A stretch of 64,000 bases of DNA from Rhizobium sp. CF122 (GCF_000282035.1 NZ_AKKA01000087.1:1-64000); one strand, 5' to 3'. Counted from the first letter of the stretch, positions 9,124-17,992 are shown. Program-made: numbers and translations. Notes: a model not told the origin generated them from the letters alone.

Positions 9124-9892
9124 GGGCAAAATCCGCATCTTGATGCTGGGAGGCACCGGCGAAGCGCGCTCCCTCGCCCAAGCGCTCACGAACACCGGCC
9201 GGTACGATGTGTTGCTCTCGCTCGCTGGCCGAACGGAAAAACCGTGCGATCAACCGGTTCCTGTTCGCATCGGCGGTTTTGGTGGCGTCGACGGACTGGC
9301 TGCTTTTCTGCGTGATGGTAGCTTCGACCTCCTGATCGACGCAACGCATCCCTTTGCAGCTCGCATCTCCAGAAACGCCAGCGAGGCCTCGGCGGCGATC
9401 GGCATTCCCGCATTCACGCTGCGCCGGCCAGAATGGGTGGCTGAACCGGGTGATCGGTGGACGCATGTTGCGACCATCACAGAAGCAATTGAGAGGCTTG
9501 GCCCCTCCCCTCGCCGGGTCTTCCTGGCGATCGGTCGCCAGGAAGCGCATCGCGCCGAAGTCGCGCCCCAGCACTTTTACCTCGTGCGTAGCGTCGATCC
9601 TGTCGAGCCGCCGCTTGTCCTTCCCGACGTTCAGCTTGTCCTCGATCGCGGCCCTTACGATGTCGAAGGCGAAGTTTCGCTGCTTCGCAGTCATCGCATC
9701 GACGCCTTGGTGACCAAGAACAGCGGCGGTTCGGCGACTTATGCCAAGATCGAGGCGGCGCGCCGGCTCGGTATCGAGGTGATTATGGTCGTGCGCGTGC
9801 CAGCCGCTGCCTTGCAGACGGTCACCACGATCGAAGCGATGCTGGCGGCGATCGATCACCTGTTTTCCCCTGCGATGAACCGCGGCGTGTAG
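9122..9892 (+). CDS. cobK: Precorrin-6A reductase CobK
   Basis: NADPH-dependent reductase that converts precorrin-6A to precorrin-6B. The 256-residue protein starts MGKIRILMLGGTGEARSLAQ, a Rossmann-type loop characteristic of CobK/CbiJ, with DATHPFAARISRNA near 75 and KNSGGSATYAKI near 215. The start at 9122 is chosen by this N-terminus and by GGAGCGGAAGG upstream. It is the only cob gene here on the plus strand. Its start overlaps that of cobL, and its 3' end overlaps the 3' end of cobJ by 37 bases, so its promoter must lie inside cobL. Confidence 0.94.
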   Translation: MGKIRILMLGGTGEARSLAQALTNTGRYDVLLSLAGRTEKPCDQPVPVRIGGFGGVDGLAAFLRDGSFDLLIDATHPFAARISRNASEASAAIGIPAFTLRRPEWVAEPGDRWTHVATITEAIERLGPSPRRVFLAIGRQEAHRAEVAPQHFYLVRSVDPVEPPLVLPDVQLVLDRGPYDVEGEVSLLRSHRIDALVTKNSGGSATYAKIEAARRLGIEVIMVVRVPAAALQTVTTIEAMLAAIDHLFSPAMNRGV

Positions 9893-10620
9893 ACGAGGTC
9901 CGGCTTGCCGTCTCGGGCGATCACCTTCGTCTCAGGCGAGCCAATGATGACGCAGGTTGCCATATCCGCGGTCGCAGCGTCGGCTTCATGAAGTGGCTGG
10001 ATCGTGATGCGTTCGTCGGGACGTCCCGCAGCCCTGCCGAAAATCACTGGCGTTGTTGCGGGCAACACTAAGCGCAGCAGTTCGAACGCCTTGCCCAATT
10101 GCCAGGGCCGTGCCTTGCTGATCGGGTTGTAGAGCGCGATGACGAAGCCTGCCTTTGCCGCCGTGGAAAGGCGGTTTTCTATTATATTCCAAGGCTTTAG
10201 ATTGTCAGATAGCGAGATGGCGCAGAAATCGTGGCCGAGTGGCGCCCCGATGCGGGCGGCGACCGCAAGCATCGCGGTAATCCCCGGGAGCACGACCAGA
10301 TCAACGGCGCGCCATTCTTCCGGACCGCTATCGATGGCTTCGCAAACGGCCGCGGCCATGGCAAAGATACCCGGGTCGCCGCCGGAAACGACGCAGACGG
10401 TCGCGCCGGTTGCTGCGGCATGCAGAGCGGCCGCTGCTCGATCCAACTCCTCCCGGTTGTCGGATGCCTGCCGCCGCTGATCGGATCTGAGGTGCAGCCG
10501 GTCGAGATAGGGTCCGTATCCATAGAACTCCGTTGCCTGGGAAACGGCGTCGGCAGCTTCCGGTGTCATCTGATCCGGATTGCCCGGGCCCGTCCCGATC
10601 ACGAAGAGCTTCCCGGTCAT
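9856..10620 (-). CDS. cobJ: Precorrin-3B C17-methyltransferase CobJ
   Basis: Methylates C17 of precorrin-3B with ring contraction, giving precorrin-4. The 254-residue methylase has KLFVIGTGPGNPDQMTPEA at the N-terminus, VVSGGDPGIFAMA (about 80-92) and VLPGITAMLAVAARIGAPLGHDF. The ATG at 10620 overlaps the cobI stop in an ATGA junction, which supports this start over the in-frame ATG 15 bases upstream and matches the length I recall for CobJ. Its last 37 bases overlap cobK on the other strand. Confidence 0.95.
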   Translation of the reverse strand: MTGKLFVIGTGPGNPDQMTPEAADAVSQATEFYGYGPYLDRLHLRSDQRRQASDNREELDRAAAALHAAATGATVCVVSGGDPGIFAMAAAVCEAIDSGPEEWRAVDLVVLPGITAMLAVAARIGAPLGHDFCAISLSDNLKPWNIIENRLSTAAKAGFVIALYNPISKARPWQLGKAFELLRLVLPATTPVIFGRAAGRPDERITIQPLHEADAATADMATCVIIGSPETKVIARDGKPDLVYTPRFIAGENR

Positions 10621-11348
10621 CGAGCGGCCTCCCAACCGGGCACGAGCACCAGCGAAAAGTACGGCGCATCATCATCCGGCCTGTCGGCAAGTTTCGTCAT
10701 CGCCGCATTGACCATTGTGCCCCGCTCCACATAGACGGCCTCGGCGAGCCGGCCGGATGCCTCGAGCGCGCGGCGGATCTTCGGAAGGTTGCGCCCCACC
10801 TTCATGATCACAGCGGCCTGCGTATCCGATAGTCTGCGCTGCAGCTCGGCCTCAGCCATCGTTCCCGGCAGTACGGAGAGGACGTCATCTCCCTGGACGA
10901 TTGGAATGCCGGCGAGCGACCAGCATCCTGACATCGCGGTGATCCCGGGAATGACTTCGGTCGGATAGCGGTTTGCCAGGCGTACATGCAGATGCATGTA
11001 GGAACCGTAAAACAGGGGGTCGCCCTCGCTCAGCACGGCGACGGTGCGACCGTTTTCCAAGTGCCTGGCCACTGCGGCCGCTGATTGATCGTAAAAGGCA
11101 GTAATCTGACCCCGGTAGGCCTCGTCCGTTTTTTCGATCTCGGTCGTCACCGGATAGTAGAGCGGTAGGAGCGTCTTTTCTGCGTTCAACAGATGCTCGA
11201 CGATCGCCTTGCCGTTACCGCCCCTGCCCTGCTTGGCAAAATACGCAACGACATGTGCTGCCTCGATCGCCTTGACAGCCTTGACGGTCAGGAGCTCCGG
11301 GTCGCCGGGACCAGTGCCGACGCCGATAAGACGGCCAGAATTCTTCAT
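10617..11348 (-). CDS. cobI: Precorrin-2 C20-methyltransferase CobI
   Basis: SAM-dependent methylase that converts precorrin-2 to precorrin-3A. 243 residues; the N-terminal RLIGVGTGPGDPELLTVKAV loop, LSEGDPLFYGSYMHLH (about 105-120) and VIPGITAMSGC are the usual tetrapyrrole methylase signatures, and the length is near normal. It overlaps cobH upstream and cobJ downstream by 4 bases each (ATGA), so the three are translationally coupled. Confidence 0.95.
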   Translation of the reverse strand: MKNSGRLIGVGTGPGDPELLTVKAVKAIEAAHVVAYFAKQGRGGNGKAIVEHLLNAEKTLLPLYYPVTTEIEKTDEAYRGQITAFYDQSAAAVARHLENGRTVAVLSEGDPLFYGSYMHLHVRLANRYPTEVIPGITAMSGCWSLAGIPIVQGDDVLSVLPGTMAEAELQRRLSDTQAAVIMKVGRNLPKIRRALEASGRLAEAVYVERGTMVNAAMTKLADRPDDDAPYFSLVLVPGWEAAR

Positions 11349-11977
11349 AGGCCAGCTCTCGCCAAAGCGTTCAGGGCGGCTGCCGTCATCGCGCTGCCAC
11401 CGAGGCGGCCACGCACAATCGAAAACGGTACGCCGTAGGAGTTTTGCGCCAAGGCATCCTTTGATTCCGCTGCGCCGACGAAACCGACCGGCATGCCGAT
11501 GATCGCTGCCGGTTTCGGCGCGCCGTCTCGAAGCAGTTCAAGCAGATGGAAGAGGGCTGTCGGGGCATTGCCGATGGCGACGACGCTGCCTGCGATCCGC
11601 TCCAGCCAAAGGTGGAGCGCTGCTGCCGAGCGCGTGTTGCCGGTCTGCTTTGCCAGCTCCGCCGTGCGCGGATCGTGCAAGGTGCAGAGCACGTCGTTGT
11701 GGGCCGGCAAGCGCTTGCGCGTGACACCGTGTGCCACCATTTCCGCGTCACAAAAGATCGGTGCTCCGTCGTGCAGGGCGGCACGCGCGGCGCTGACGAA
11801 GCCGGGCGAGAACACGAAATGCTCTGCCGCTTCAACGAGCCCGCATGCGTGGATCATACGCACGGCAATATCGGCTTCCTCAACAGAAAACCGTGAAAGG
11901 TCAGCTTCGCTGCGAATGATCGCAAAGGATCGCTCGTAGATCGCGTCCCCGCTGTGAATGTAGTCGTAGTCAGGCAT
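11345..11977 (-). CDS. cobH: Precorrin-8X methylmutase CobH
   Basis: Moves the methyl group from C11 to C12 of precorrin-8, giving hydrogenobyrinate, the end product of this block of genes. 210 residues, the length I recall for characterised CobH. MPDYDYIHSGDAIYERSFAI and the catalytic-histidine segment AVRMIHACG are present. It lies 2 bases after the cobG stop and overlaps cobI by 4 bases. Confidence 0.95.
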   Translation of the reverse strand: MPDYDYIHSGDAIYERSFAIIRSEADLSRFSVEEADIAVRMIHACGLVEAAEHFVFSPGFVSAARAALHDGAPIFCDAEMVAHGVTRKRLPAHNDVLCTLHDPRTAELAKQTGNTRSAAALHLWLERIAGSVVAIGNAPTALFHLLELLRDGAPKPAAIIGMPVGFVGAAESKDALAQNSYGVPFSIVRGRLGGSAMTAAALNALARAGL

Positions 11978-11979
11978 TC

Positions 11980-13344
11980 CTATCCCTGTCGCAGCGCCCT
12001 TATGGCGTCGTGTTTGCCGACCCGTCTAAGGCATGCGGCAGCCGATTCGCCAGCTTGTCTCTCGTCTTTGATCAGGCGAGCGAGTTTCTCTATAGCGGAA
12101 TCGATGTCGCCGCTAGCAATCTGTGCATCGGGAATATCCGACGCTACGCCGTCCAGTATGAGATGGTAACCATCTTCGGCGCCGACAACGCAAAGAGCGG
12201 GTCGCAGATGGGCGCAACCCTTGGCGCAGCCGGAGAGGTGAACAACCATCGAGCCGTCCAGCAATTCGGGAGCGATCGTGACCAACCTCTCGGCGCGAAC
12301 CTTGGTCTGAAAACGGCCTGAAGCGCAGGCACCGGCGCCGGCACACGCAGCGATATGCATCGCCGGATCATCGATGTCGGCAGACAGAGCGTACCGGGGT
12401 GCCATTTCCGCAAGGGTTGCGGCTGACTGAGAAGAAAGCCCAGCCAAAAATAAGACGCGCTTAGGGCTTGGCCTGACTTGCGTTGCGCCGAGCGCTTCGG
12501 CGGCGCCAAGGAATGCGACAAGCTCGCTGGCGTGCATTTGGCCGAAGCGAGGCCTCAGGCCGAGAACCGCGGAACCGTCGGACAGGGCGAGGGTGCCGAC
12601 CAAAGGACTTTTGCACTCGGGCGCACCTGCAAGCGGCATGGCCTCCATCGAAGGGAAAGCTGACAGCAGATGCTCACGCTCGATATCACGGCACCGCTTG
12701 TGACGGCCAAGCGAAGCGAGCAGCTGAAGCAGATCTCCCACCGCCCGAACTGCCGCATCGGCGTTTCCCGCCAGCAATGGCAAGGCCGTTCGCTCGTTGC
12801 CGTCGATAGCAACCCGCCAGACACCAGCGGAAACCGCGGTCACACGAATGTCACCGGTGAATGCAGCAAGGCCACACGTGCCGCCGCCGTCGATCAGGAT
12901 TGACAGCTTCGGCGCAAGCAAGGGCGAAAGAAGCTCCGCAGCGAGTTCTTCGCGCAGCAATGCTTCGATTGCAGCCGAGTTCCCGATCTCGTCAGGCGCG
13001 ATGCCATGCAGCGGCGAGAGCTCGATCACGGGGCCGGCGGGAACCGAGATACCGGCGGTGTCGAGATCTGCGGCGAGCGGTTGGACGGTCTCCGGTCGGA
13101 GGCCGCGGATTTGCAGGCTGCCGCGCGCCGTGATCTCGAGGATCCCGTTTCCGTGTCTTTGCGCGGCCTCGGCCAACTGGATGAATTGCTGGATGGAAAG
13201 GATGCCGCCGGTGGGCCGCAGCCGTGCCAGGAGACCGTCACCGGTTTGCATCGGCTTGGTGAGCGTTGGGCAGGCGCCACGGCGCATCCAGGCCGAGGGG
13301 GCCTCTTCCCGACCGTCGCGCGCCGTCTGTTCGCCAAATGCCAT
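11980..13344 (-). CDS. cobG: Precorrin-3B synthase CobG
   Basis: Oxygen-dependent monooxygenase that hydroxylates precorrin-3A to precorrin-3B, the step that marks the aerobic B12 route. The 454-residue protein belongs to the nitrite/sulfite reductase ferredoxin-like family. Two half-domains repeat, and the 4Fe-4S cysteines lie in CAGAGACASG (about 341) and HLSGCAKGCAHL (about 380). Length is close to the known enzyme. AAGGAA precedes the ATG by about 10 bases. The 66-base gap to cobF shows no terminator. Confidence 0.93.
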   Translation of the reverse strand: MAFGEQTARDGREEAPSAWMRRGACPTLTKPMQTGDGLLARLRPTGGILSIQQFIQLAEAAQRHGNGILEITARGSLQIRGLRPETVQPLAADLDTAGISVPAGPVIELSPLHGIAPDEIGNSAAIEALLREELAAELLSPLLAPKLSILIDGGGTCGLAAFTGDIRVTAVSAGVWRVAIDGNERTALPLLAGNADAAVRAVGDLLQLLASLGRHKRCRDIEREHLLSAFPSMEAMPLAGAPECKSPLVGTLALSDGSAVLGLRPRFGQMHASELVAFLGAAEALGATQVRPSPKRVLFLAGLSSQSAATLAEMAPRYALSADIDDPAMHIAACAGAGACASGRFQTKVRAERLVTIAPELLDGSMVVHLSGCAKGCAHLRPALCVVGAEDGYHLILDGVASDIPDAQIASGDIDSAIEKLARLIKDERQAGESAAACLRRVGKHDAIRALRQG

Positions 13345-13410
13345 CGTCGCCAGTTCCTTCGATCACGTCCTTACATGATCGGCGCGATCATCGCAAAACC
13401 ATGATCCATG

Positions 13411-14178
13411 TCAAAGATCGTCGAAATCATGCCCCTTGCGCAGCAGATAGATGTCCATGATCCAGCCGTGACGCGCCCGCGCTTCAGCCCGGAGCGCGAC
13501 GATCTCGTCAGCAACGTCCGCCAATCGGCCGGCGCGTGTGATCTCGTCCGGGGTTCCGAGGTAGGCACCCCAGAAGATCTCCGCGTCCGGGTCATCGATC
13601 TTTGAAAAGGCGAGTTCGCCATCGAGCATCACGACCGTGCTGTCGGCCCGATTGCCTTGCTCGACAAGACGCCGACCCGTGGTGATTTCAAGCGGTTTTC
13701 CAACAAGGTTGATCGCAATACGGTGGCTTGCGGCAAGCGCCTGGACACTTGTAATGCCGGGAATGACACTGAATTCGAAGACGATACGACTGGCTTGCCG
13801 GGCACGCTCGAGAACGCGAATGGTGCTGTCGTAGAGGCTGGGGTCGCCCCAGATCAGGAAGGCACCCGTCCCGGCTTCTGGCAAGCCCTCGATGAGCCTG
13901 ACATAGGTCTCGGCAATGGCGGCATGCCAGGCATCCACGCTTTCGAGATAGGTCCGGTCGGCTGTGGTGCGCTTGGGCACCGCAAATTCGATGATCTCAG
14001 TCTTGTTGTTCGTGACGTAGCGGTTGCAGATTTCTCGTCGGACAGCGGCAAGTCCGTCCTTTTCAGCACCTTTGGTCGGAATGAAGATCGCATCCACGGC
14101 ATTCATCGCGTTGATCGCCTGGACGGTCAAATGCTCGGGATTTCCCGTCCCGATGCCGATGATGTGGATGTGTCGCAC
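13411..14178 (-). CDS. cobF: Precorrin-6A synthase (deacetylating) CobF
   Basis: Methylates C1 of precorrin-5 and releases acetate, giving precorrin-6A. The 255-residue tetrapyrrole methylase has HIHIIGIGTGNPEHLTVQA, FLIWGDPSLYDSTIRVL (about 107-123) and FSVIPGITSVQALAA. The start is GTG at 14178 behind AGAGGAAAAGG. It is the first gene of the minus-strand cob series and diverges from repA across 200 bases that hold a parS palindrome. I see no cobalamin riboswitch (B12 box) in that gap. Confidence 0.94.
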   Translation of the reverse strand: MRHIHIIGIGTGNPEHLTVQAINAMNAVDAIFIPTKGAEKDGLAAVRREICNRYVTNNKTEIIEFAVPKRTTADRTYLESVDAWHAAIAETYVRLIEGLPEAGTGAFLIWGDPSLYDSTIRVLERARQASRIVFEFSVIPGITSVQALAASHRIAINLVGKPLEITTGRRLVEQGNRADSTVVMLDGELAFSKIDDPDAEIFWGAYLGTPDEITRAGRLADVADEIVALRAEARARHGWIMDIYLLRKGHDFDDL

Positions 14179-14242
14179 GCCTTTTCCTCTTCAATTCTGG
14201 TCGTTTCTGGCGCAGTCAACCCGTCTCCGCAAGTGCCCGGGA

Positions 14243-14266
14243 CGAAGTTGGCCGCGGCCAACTTCG
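14243..14266. promoter_or_regulatory. parS partition site upstream of repA
   Basis: A perfect 24-bp palindrome whose core, GTTGGCCGCGGCCAAC (14247-14262), fits the rhizobial repABC parS consensus GTTNNNNGCNNNNAAC. It lies between the divergent cobF and repA genes. RepB should bind here, and RepA/RepB autoregulation could extend to the cob promoter. Confidence 0.9.
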
Positions 14267-14299
14267 CGACTGTCTGCCAGCCATGGCTGTTATTGTCGC

Positions 14300-14311
14300 G
14301 ATTCGCGAATC
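14300..14311. promoter_or_regulatory. Candidate operator palindrome before repA
   Basis: GATTCGCGAATC is a perfect 12-bp palindrome 68 bases before the repA start. RepA proteins of this family repress their own promoter through such sites, so it is a candidate RepA operator. This is position-based inference only. Confidence 0.35.
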
Positions 14312-14378
14312 ATGGCATCTTCGATACGCTTTTTAGCGCGATGTTGATAGAAAAGCGCATTGATAGGGATCGGGTGTT

Positions 14379-15575
14379 TTGGACAACATTAGCGTATCGA
14401 CGACGGACGTGCGCATCGAGCGGCACGCCAACCAGCTTTCACGTCAGCTGAAGCTTCTTCGAGAGAAGCTCTTTCCGCCACTGTCACAGAAGACATTGCG
14501 GACTTTCACATCCGGGGAAGCCGCGCAGATGATCGGCGTATCCGACGGATATCTGCGCCAGCTCTCGCTCGACGGCAAGGGGCCGCAGCCGGAGGTTTCC
14601 CTCAATGGCCGGCGTTCCTATACGCTCGGTCAGATCAACGAGTTGCGGCACCATATGGCGCGGATCAAGCCGAAGGATGCGCTGTCCTATCTTCCATGGC
14701 GGCGGCCAGGCGAAAAGCTGCAGACGGTTGCGGTGACGAATTTCAAGGGCGGTTCGGCAAAGACCACGACCACCCTTTATCTCGCTCAATATCTGGCGCT
14801 GAACGGCTACCGTGTGCTGGCAATCGATCTCGATCCTCAGGCCTCTCTGTCGTCCATGCTTGGAGTCCAGCCGGAGTTCGATTTGGCTGACGGCGATACG
14901 CTCTACGGCGCGATCCGCTATGACGCGAGCCGCCGCTCGCTGAAGGACGTGGTGCGCAAGACCTACTTCGACGGGCTCGACCTCGTGCCAGGAAATCTCG
15001 AACTGATGGAGTTCGAGCACGAGACGCCGCGCGCGCTCGGTGATCGCCAGCGGACCGGAGAGGTGTTCTTCCGGCGTGTCGGCGTTGCCATTTCAGAAGT
15101 CGAGGCCAACTACGATGTCGTTGTCATCGATTGCCCGCCGCAGCTTGGTTATCTGACGCTCGGCGCCGTCTGTGCGGCAACGTCGCTTCTGATCACCATC
15201 CACCCGCAGATGGTCGACGTTGCGTCGATGTCGCAGTTTTTGTTGATGACATCGGATCTGCTGTCCGTCGTGCGCAAGGCCGGGGGCGACCTGCAACATG
15301 ACTTCATCAAATACGTGGTCACGCGCCACGAACCGTTCGATGCCCCGCAGTCGCAGATCGTGGCATTGCTGCGCAACCTTTTTAGCGACGACGTGCTGAC
15401 GGCGACCATCCTAAAGTCCACGGCGATCGCCGATGCCGGGCTGACGAAGCAGTCGCTCTACGAGATCGAGAGAGGGCAGGTCCGGCGTTCGACCTATGAC
15501 CGAGCATTGGAGTCGGTGAACGCGGCGAACGGTGAAGTGCTGGCGGGAATTCACAAAGCATGGGGCCGGACATGA
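14379..15575 (+). CDS. repA: Plasmid partition ATPase RepA (ParA family)
   Basis: ParA-type Walker ATPase that segregates large rhizobial replicons and represses the rep operon. The 398-residue protein has an N-terminal winged-helix/MerR-like region (SGEAAQMIGVSDGYLRQL, about 47-65). It has the deviant Walker A KGGSAKTTT near 124, Walker A' DLDPQASLS and Walker B VVIDCPPQLGYLT. Length and the C-terminal SLYEIERGQVRRSTYDRA segment are typical of RepA. The start is a TTG at 14379, as no ATG or GTG is suitably placed. It overlaps repB by 4 bases at the chosen repB start. Confidence 0.95.
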   Translation: MDNISVSTTDVRIERHANQLSRQLKLLREKLFPPLSQKTLRTFTSGEAAQMIGVSDGYLRQLSLDGKGPQPEVSLNGRRSYTLGQINELRHHMARIKPKDALSYLPWRRPGEKLQTVAVTNFKGGSAKTTTTLYLAQYLALNGYRVLAIDLDPQASLSSMLGVQPEFDLADGDTLYGAIRYDASRRSLKDVVRKTYFDGLDLVPGNLELMEFEHETPRALGDRQRTGEVFFRRVGVAISEVEANYDVVVIDCPPQLGYLTLGAVCAATSLLITIHPQMVDVASMSQFLLMTSDLLSVVRKAGGDLQHDFIKYVVTRHEPFDAPQSQIVALLRNLFSDDVLTATILKSTAIADAGLTKQSLYEIERGQVRRSTYDRALESVNAANGEVLAGIHKAWGRT

Positions 15576-16555
15576 GCAGACGCGATCGACTGAAGGGGCT
15601 TTTCGACGATACCGCGCAGGAGTTGGCCGCGGCCAACCCGGACGATGAAACGCCGCTGCGCGGCCCCGCAGGTCCGGTTCGTTCGATGGCGCTGACGCTC
15701 GGGCGCATGGAAGAAGAAAGTAGGGCGATGCAGGAGGCGCTGCTCTCCGGCGAGCGCGTCGTTGAGCTCGATCCGGACCTCGTCGACATGTCCTTTGTCA
15801 GGGATCGACTAGCCGAGTTGCCGCAGGATCTTGCCGACGAACTGGTGAGGTCGATCGAGGAGAATGGACAGGAGGTCCCCATTCTCGTTCGGCAGCATCC
15901 CGAGAACGCTACGCGCTATCAAGTCGTCTATGGGCACCGGCGGCTTCAGGCGCTACGGCTGCTTGGGCGTAAGGTGCAAGCGATCATCCGGAAACTTGAC
16001 GATGTCGACGTCGTCATCGCGCAAGGCATCGAGAATTCCGCAAGGCGCAACCTGTCCTATATTGAACGTGCCGTCTTTGCCTTCAATCTCGAGAGCAAGG
16101 GCTTCGAGCGACCCGTCATCATGAAGGCGCTTTCGACCGACAAGACGGAATTGTCGAAACTGATCTCGGTTGCCAAGAGCATACCGATGGATGTGATCAT
16201 GGCCATAGGTGCCGCGCCGGCCGCTGGACGGCGCAAATGGATTGCGCTCGCGCAAGGCTGGACCAATGCAACGGCGTCCCGCCTGCGGGGTCTACTTGGC
16301 TCGGCACAGTTCGCTGCTCAAGACAGCGATCGCCGCTTTGAACTCGTCGTCACCGAACTGGCACGGAAGCCGGACAGGCAGGCGGTGACCGAGTACGAAT
16401 GGTCCCCGAAGCAATCGGGTAAGATCAAAGGCCGCATCAAAAGCGCCGGCGATTCTTTCACCCTCGCGCTGAAGACGGGCGATGCGGCGGACTTTGGCGA
16501 CTACATCTCGCGCCGCCTCGACGAACTCTACGAGGCGTTCAAGAGTGGAAAATAG
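15572..16555 (+). CDS. repB: Plasmid partition protein RepB (ParB family)
   Basis: ParB-like parS-binding protein, 327 residues. The ParB/sulfiredoxin N-domain spans about 65-160 (EENGQEVPILVRQHP, then YQVVYGHRRLQALR, the conserved GHRR motif). A helix-turn-helix central domain follows, and the C-terminal dimerisation region ends the protein. The start MSRRDRLKGLF at 15572 forms an ATGA overlap with the repA stop; an ATG at 15560 would add four residues. A second parS lies inside this gene. The third gene of a normal repABC operon, repC, is not downstream. Confidence 0.94.
   Translation: MSRRDRLKGLFDDTAQELAAANPDDETPLRGPAGPVRSMALTLGRMEEESRAMQEALLSGERVVELDPDLVDMSFVRDRLAELPQDLADELVRSIEENGQEVPILVRQHPENATRYQVVYGHRRLQALRLLGRKVQAIIRKLDDVDVVIAQGIENSARRNLSYIERAVFAFNLESKGFERPVIMKALSTDKTELSKLISVAKSIPMDVIMAIGAAPAAGRRKWIALAQGWTNATASRLRGLLGSAQFAAQDSDRRFELVVTELARKPDRQAVTEYEWSPKQSGKIKGRIKSAGDSFTLALKTGDAADFGDYISRRLDELYEAFKSGK
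15622..15637. promoter_or_regulatory. Second parS site, inside repB
   Basis: GTTGGCCGCGGCCAAC, identical to the core of the site upstream of repA, at codons 17-22 of repB. In characterised rhizobial repABC loci parS copies also occur within or near the rep genes. Confidence 0.88.
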
Positions 16556-16723
16556 CCTCCGAAGCCGGCACGGACGCTGACCCTGCCAATCAACGCCGCA
16601 TCTCCAGCATTTAGAGGGAATTTTTGCTGTCCGGCGGTTTGAATGCGCAGATCAATCATGCCATACATGACGGAAGTTAAGCGTGATTTGGGTTCCGTTG
16701 CAGGGAAATCAAAATAACTAACA

Positions 16724-17857
16724 ATGCGCTATGAAATCGACAGTCCGTTGCTGGTCAGCCTGTTGCCGACGATTGTCGAGGCCGAAGATGGCTTGGCGAG
16801 GCTGGATGAGCGGGCGGCACGTGCAGCGGTCGCAGAAGGCTTTGCCGAGCGCCGGCATTTTTTCGATGCCGTCGGTGCCCTCTGGGTCGCTGGTGAGTTG
16901 ATCCACGTCGAGGACCTCGTCCTGCACGACGCCCATATGGATACGCGCACGCCAAGCCACGAACTGACGATCGCCCATTCGATCCTGCGTGTGCGACGTC
17001 GCATCTGGACGGCAGCGCCGGACTGGGCGCTCAGTCCCTCGGGACTGTCGGCCCTGGCCGGCGGCATAGAAGGGGAGGGGGCAGCCCTGGAGATCAAGAG
17101 CGCAAGGTTCCTGGCCGATGAGGATATAGACGGCGCGACGGATAGCCTTCTCTCCGCTGAACTGGCCGAGATCGATGCGATCCTGGAGAGATCGCAGCGA
17201 CTATTGGATAGTCATAGCCGTCTCGGCGCTCCCGAACTGAGTGACACGTCCGACCGCGCTCGTGAGAAGCGGAACGACGATCCCCTCGGCTTGTTCGATG
17301 ATGAGGAATGGGACGAGCCGGCGCGTCTTCGCGCATGGCGTAAAACTGTCGTCATCGCCGACGGCTTACCCGCGACGCTTGGCGCAGCTTTGATATTTGA
17401 TGCCTGGGAGAGGATCGAACCTCTCCGCCGGCAGCATTGGCTCGGAGGTCTCCTCGTTGCCGGCTATCTGCGCGCACGCGGCAAGGTCACGTCCCACCTT
17501 TTTGCCTTCTATGCCGGCCTCAAGACAATACGCCACGAGCGACGGCGTGCGCGTGACCGGCTGACGCGCCTGCAGGCGTTTCTCGAGGCAATGGTAGAGA
17601 GCGCTGCCGCGGGCCTGAAGGAAATGGACCGTCTTTCGCTGGCGCGCACGCAGATGGAAATCCGCTTCAGGGATCGTCGCTCGAACAGCAGCCTGCCGCA
17701 GCTTGCGGACTTCGTTCTGTCGCGGCCGATGGTCTCCTCGGCAATGGTGGCCCGAGAGCTGCGGGTGACGAGCCGCGGCGCGCTCAATCTGCTGAATGAC
17801 ATTGGCATCCGCGAAATCACCGGGCGAGGGCGTTACCGCGCCTGGGGTATCATCTGA
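16724..17857 (+). CDS. DUF1612 / HTH protein downstream of repAB
   Basis: 377-residue protein that I place in the DUF1612 plus HTH family of rhizobial replicons (named, as I recall, after a gene of Rhizobium etli p42e). The N-terminal two thirds hold an acidic DUF1612-type region. The C-terminus (about 320-375, FVLSRPMVSSAMVARELRVT then ALNLLNDIGIREITGRGRYRAWGI) is a helix-turn-helix. It is not RepC: none of the RepC N-terminal winged-helix pattern is visible. The 168-base gap after repB occupies the place of the repB-repC spacer. The function is unknown; a role in replicon maintenance is only suggested by position. Confidence 0.75.
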   Translation: MRYEIDSPLLVSLLPTIVEAEDGLARLDERAARAAVAEGFAERRHFFDAVGALWVAGELIHVEDLVLHDAHMDTRTPSHELTIAHSILRVRRRIWTAAPDWALSPSGLSALAGGIEGEGAALEIKSARFLADEDIDGATDSLLSAELAEIDAILERSQRLLDSHSRLGAPELSDTSDRAREKRNDDPLGLFDDEEWDEPARLRAWRKTVVIADGLPATLGAALIFDAWERIEPLRRQHWLGGLLVAGYLRARGKVTSHLFAFYAGLKTIRHERRRARDRLTRLQAFLEAMVESAAAGLKEMDRLSLARTQMEIRFRDRRSNSSLPQLADFVLSRPMVSSAMVARELRVTSRGALNLLNDIGIREITGRGRYRAWGII

Positions 17858-17870
17858 TCGGAGGTCAAAA

Positions 17871-17906
17871 CGAAAGCGGCCGGGTGTGGAGACCCGGCCG
17901 CTTTCG
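17871..17906 (-). terminator. Strong bidirectional terminator hairpin
   Basis: A perfect 15-bp stem (CGAAAGCGGCCGGGT and its complement) with a 6-base loop, between the convergent DUF1612 gene and the BI-1 gene. On the minus strand it is followed by TTTTGACC, so it terminates the BI-1 transcript well. The plus side lacks a long T-run. Confidence 0.8.
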
Positions 17907-17992
17907 TTGAGTGAGCACCCGATCCGCGCATCCTGTCACAGAGTGCGGACCGGGCGCCCTAGCGCTTCCTTTGCCCCCAGAAGCGCTTATCT

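Noticed and set aside
14179..14378. Cobalamin riboswitch upstream of cobF
   Set aside because: Looked for the conserved B12 box on the minus strand and did not see it.
16556..16723. Counter-transcribed RNA as in the repB-repC spacer
   Set aside because: The position fits, but no repC follows and I could not recognise the conserved RNA sequence or a clear promoter and terminator.
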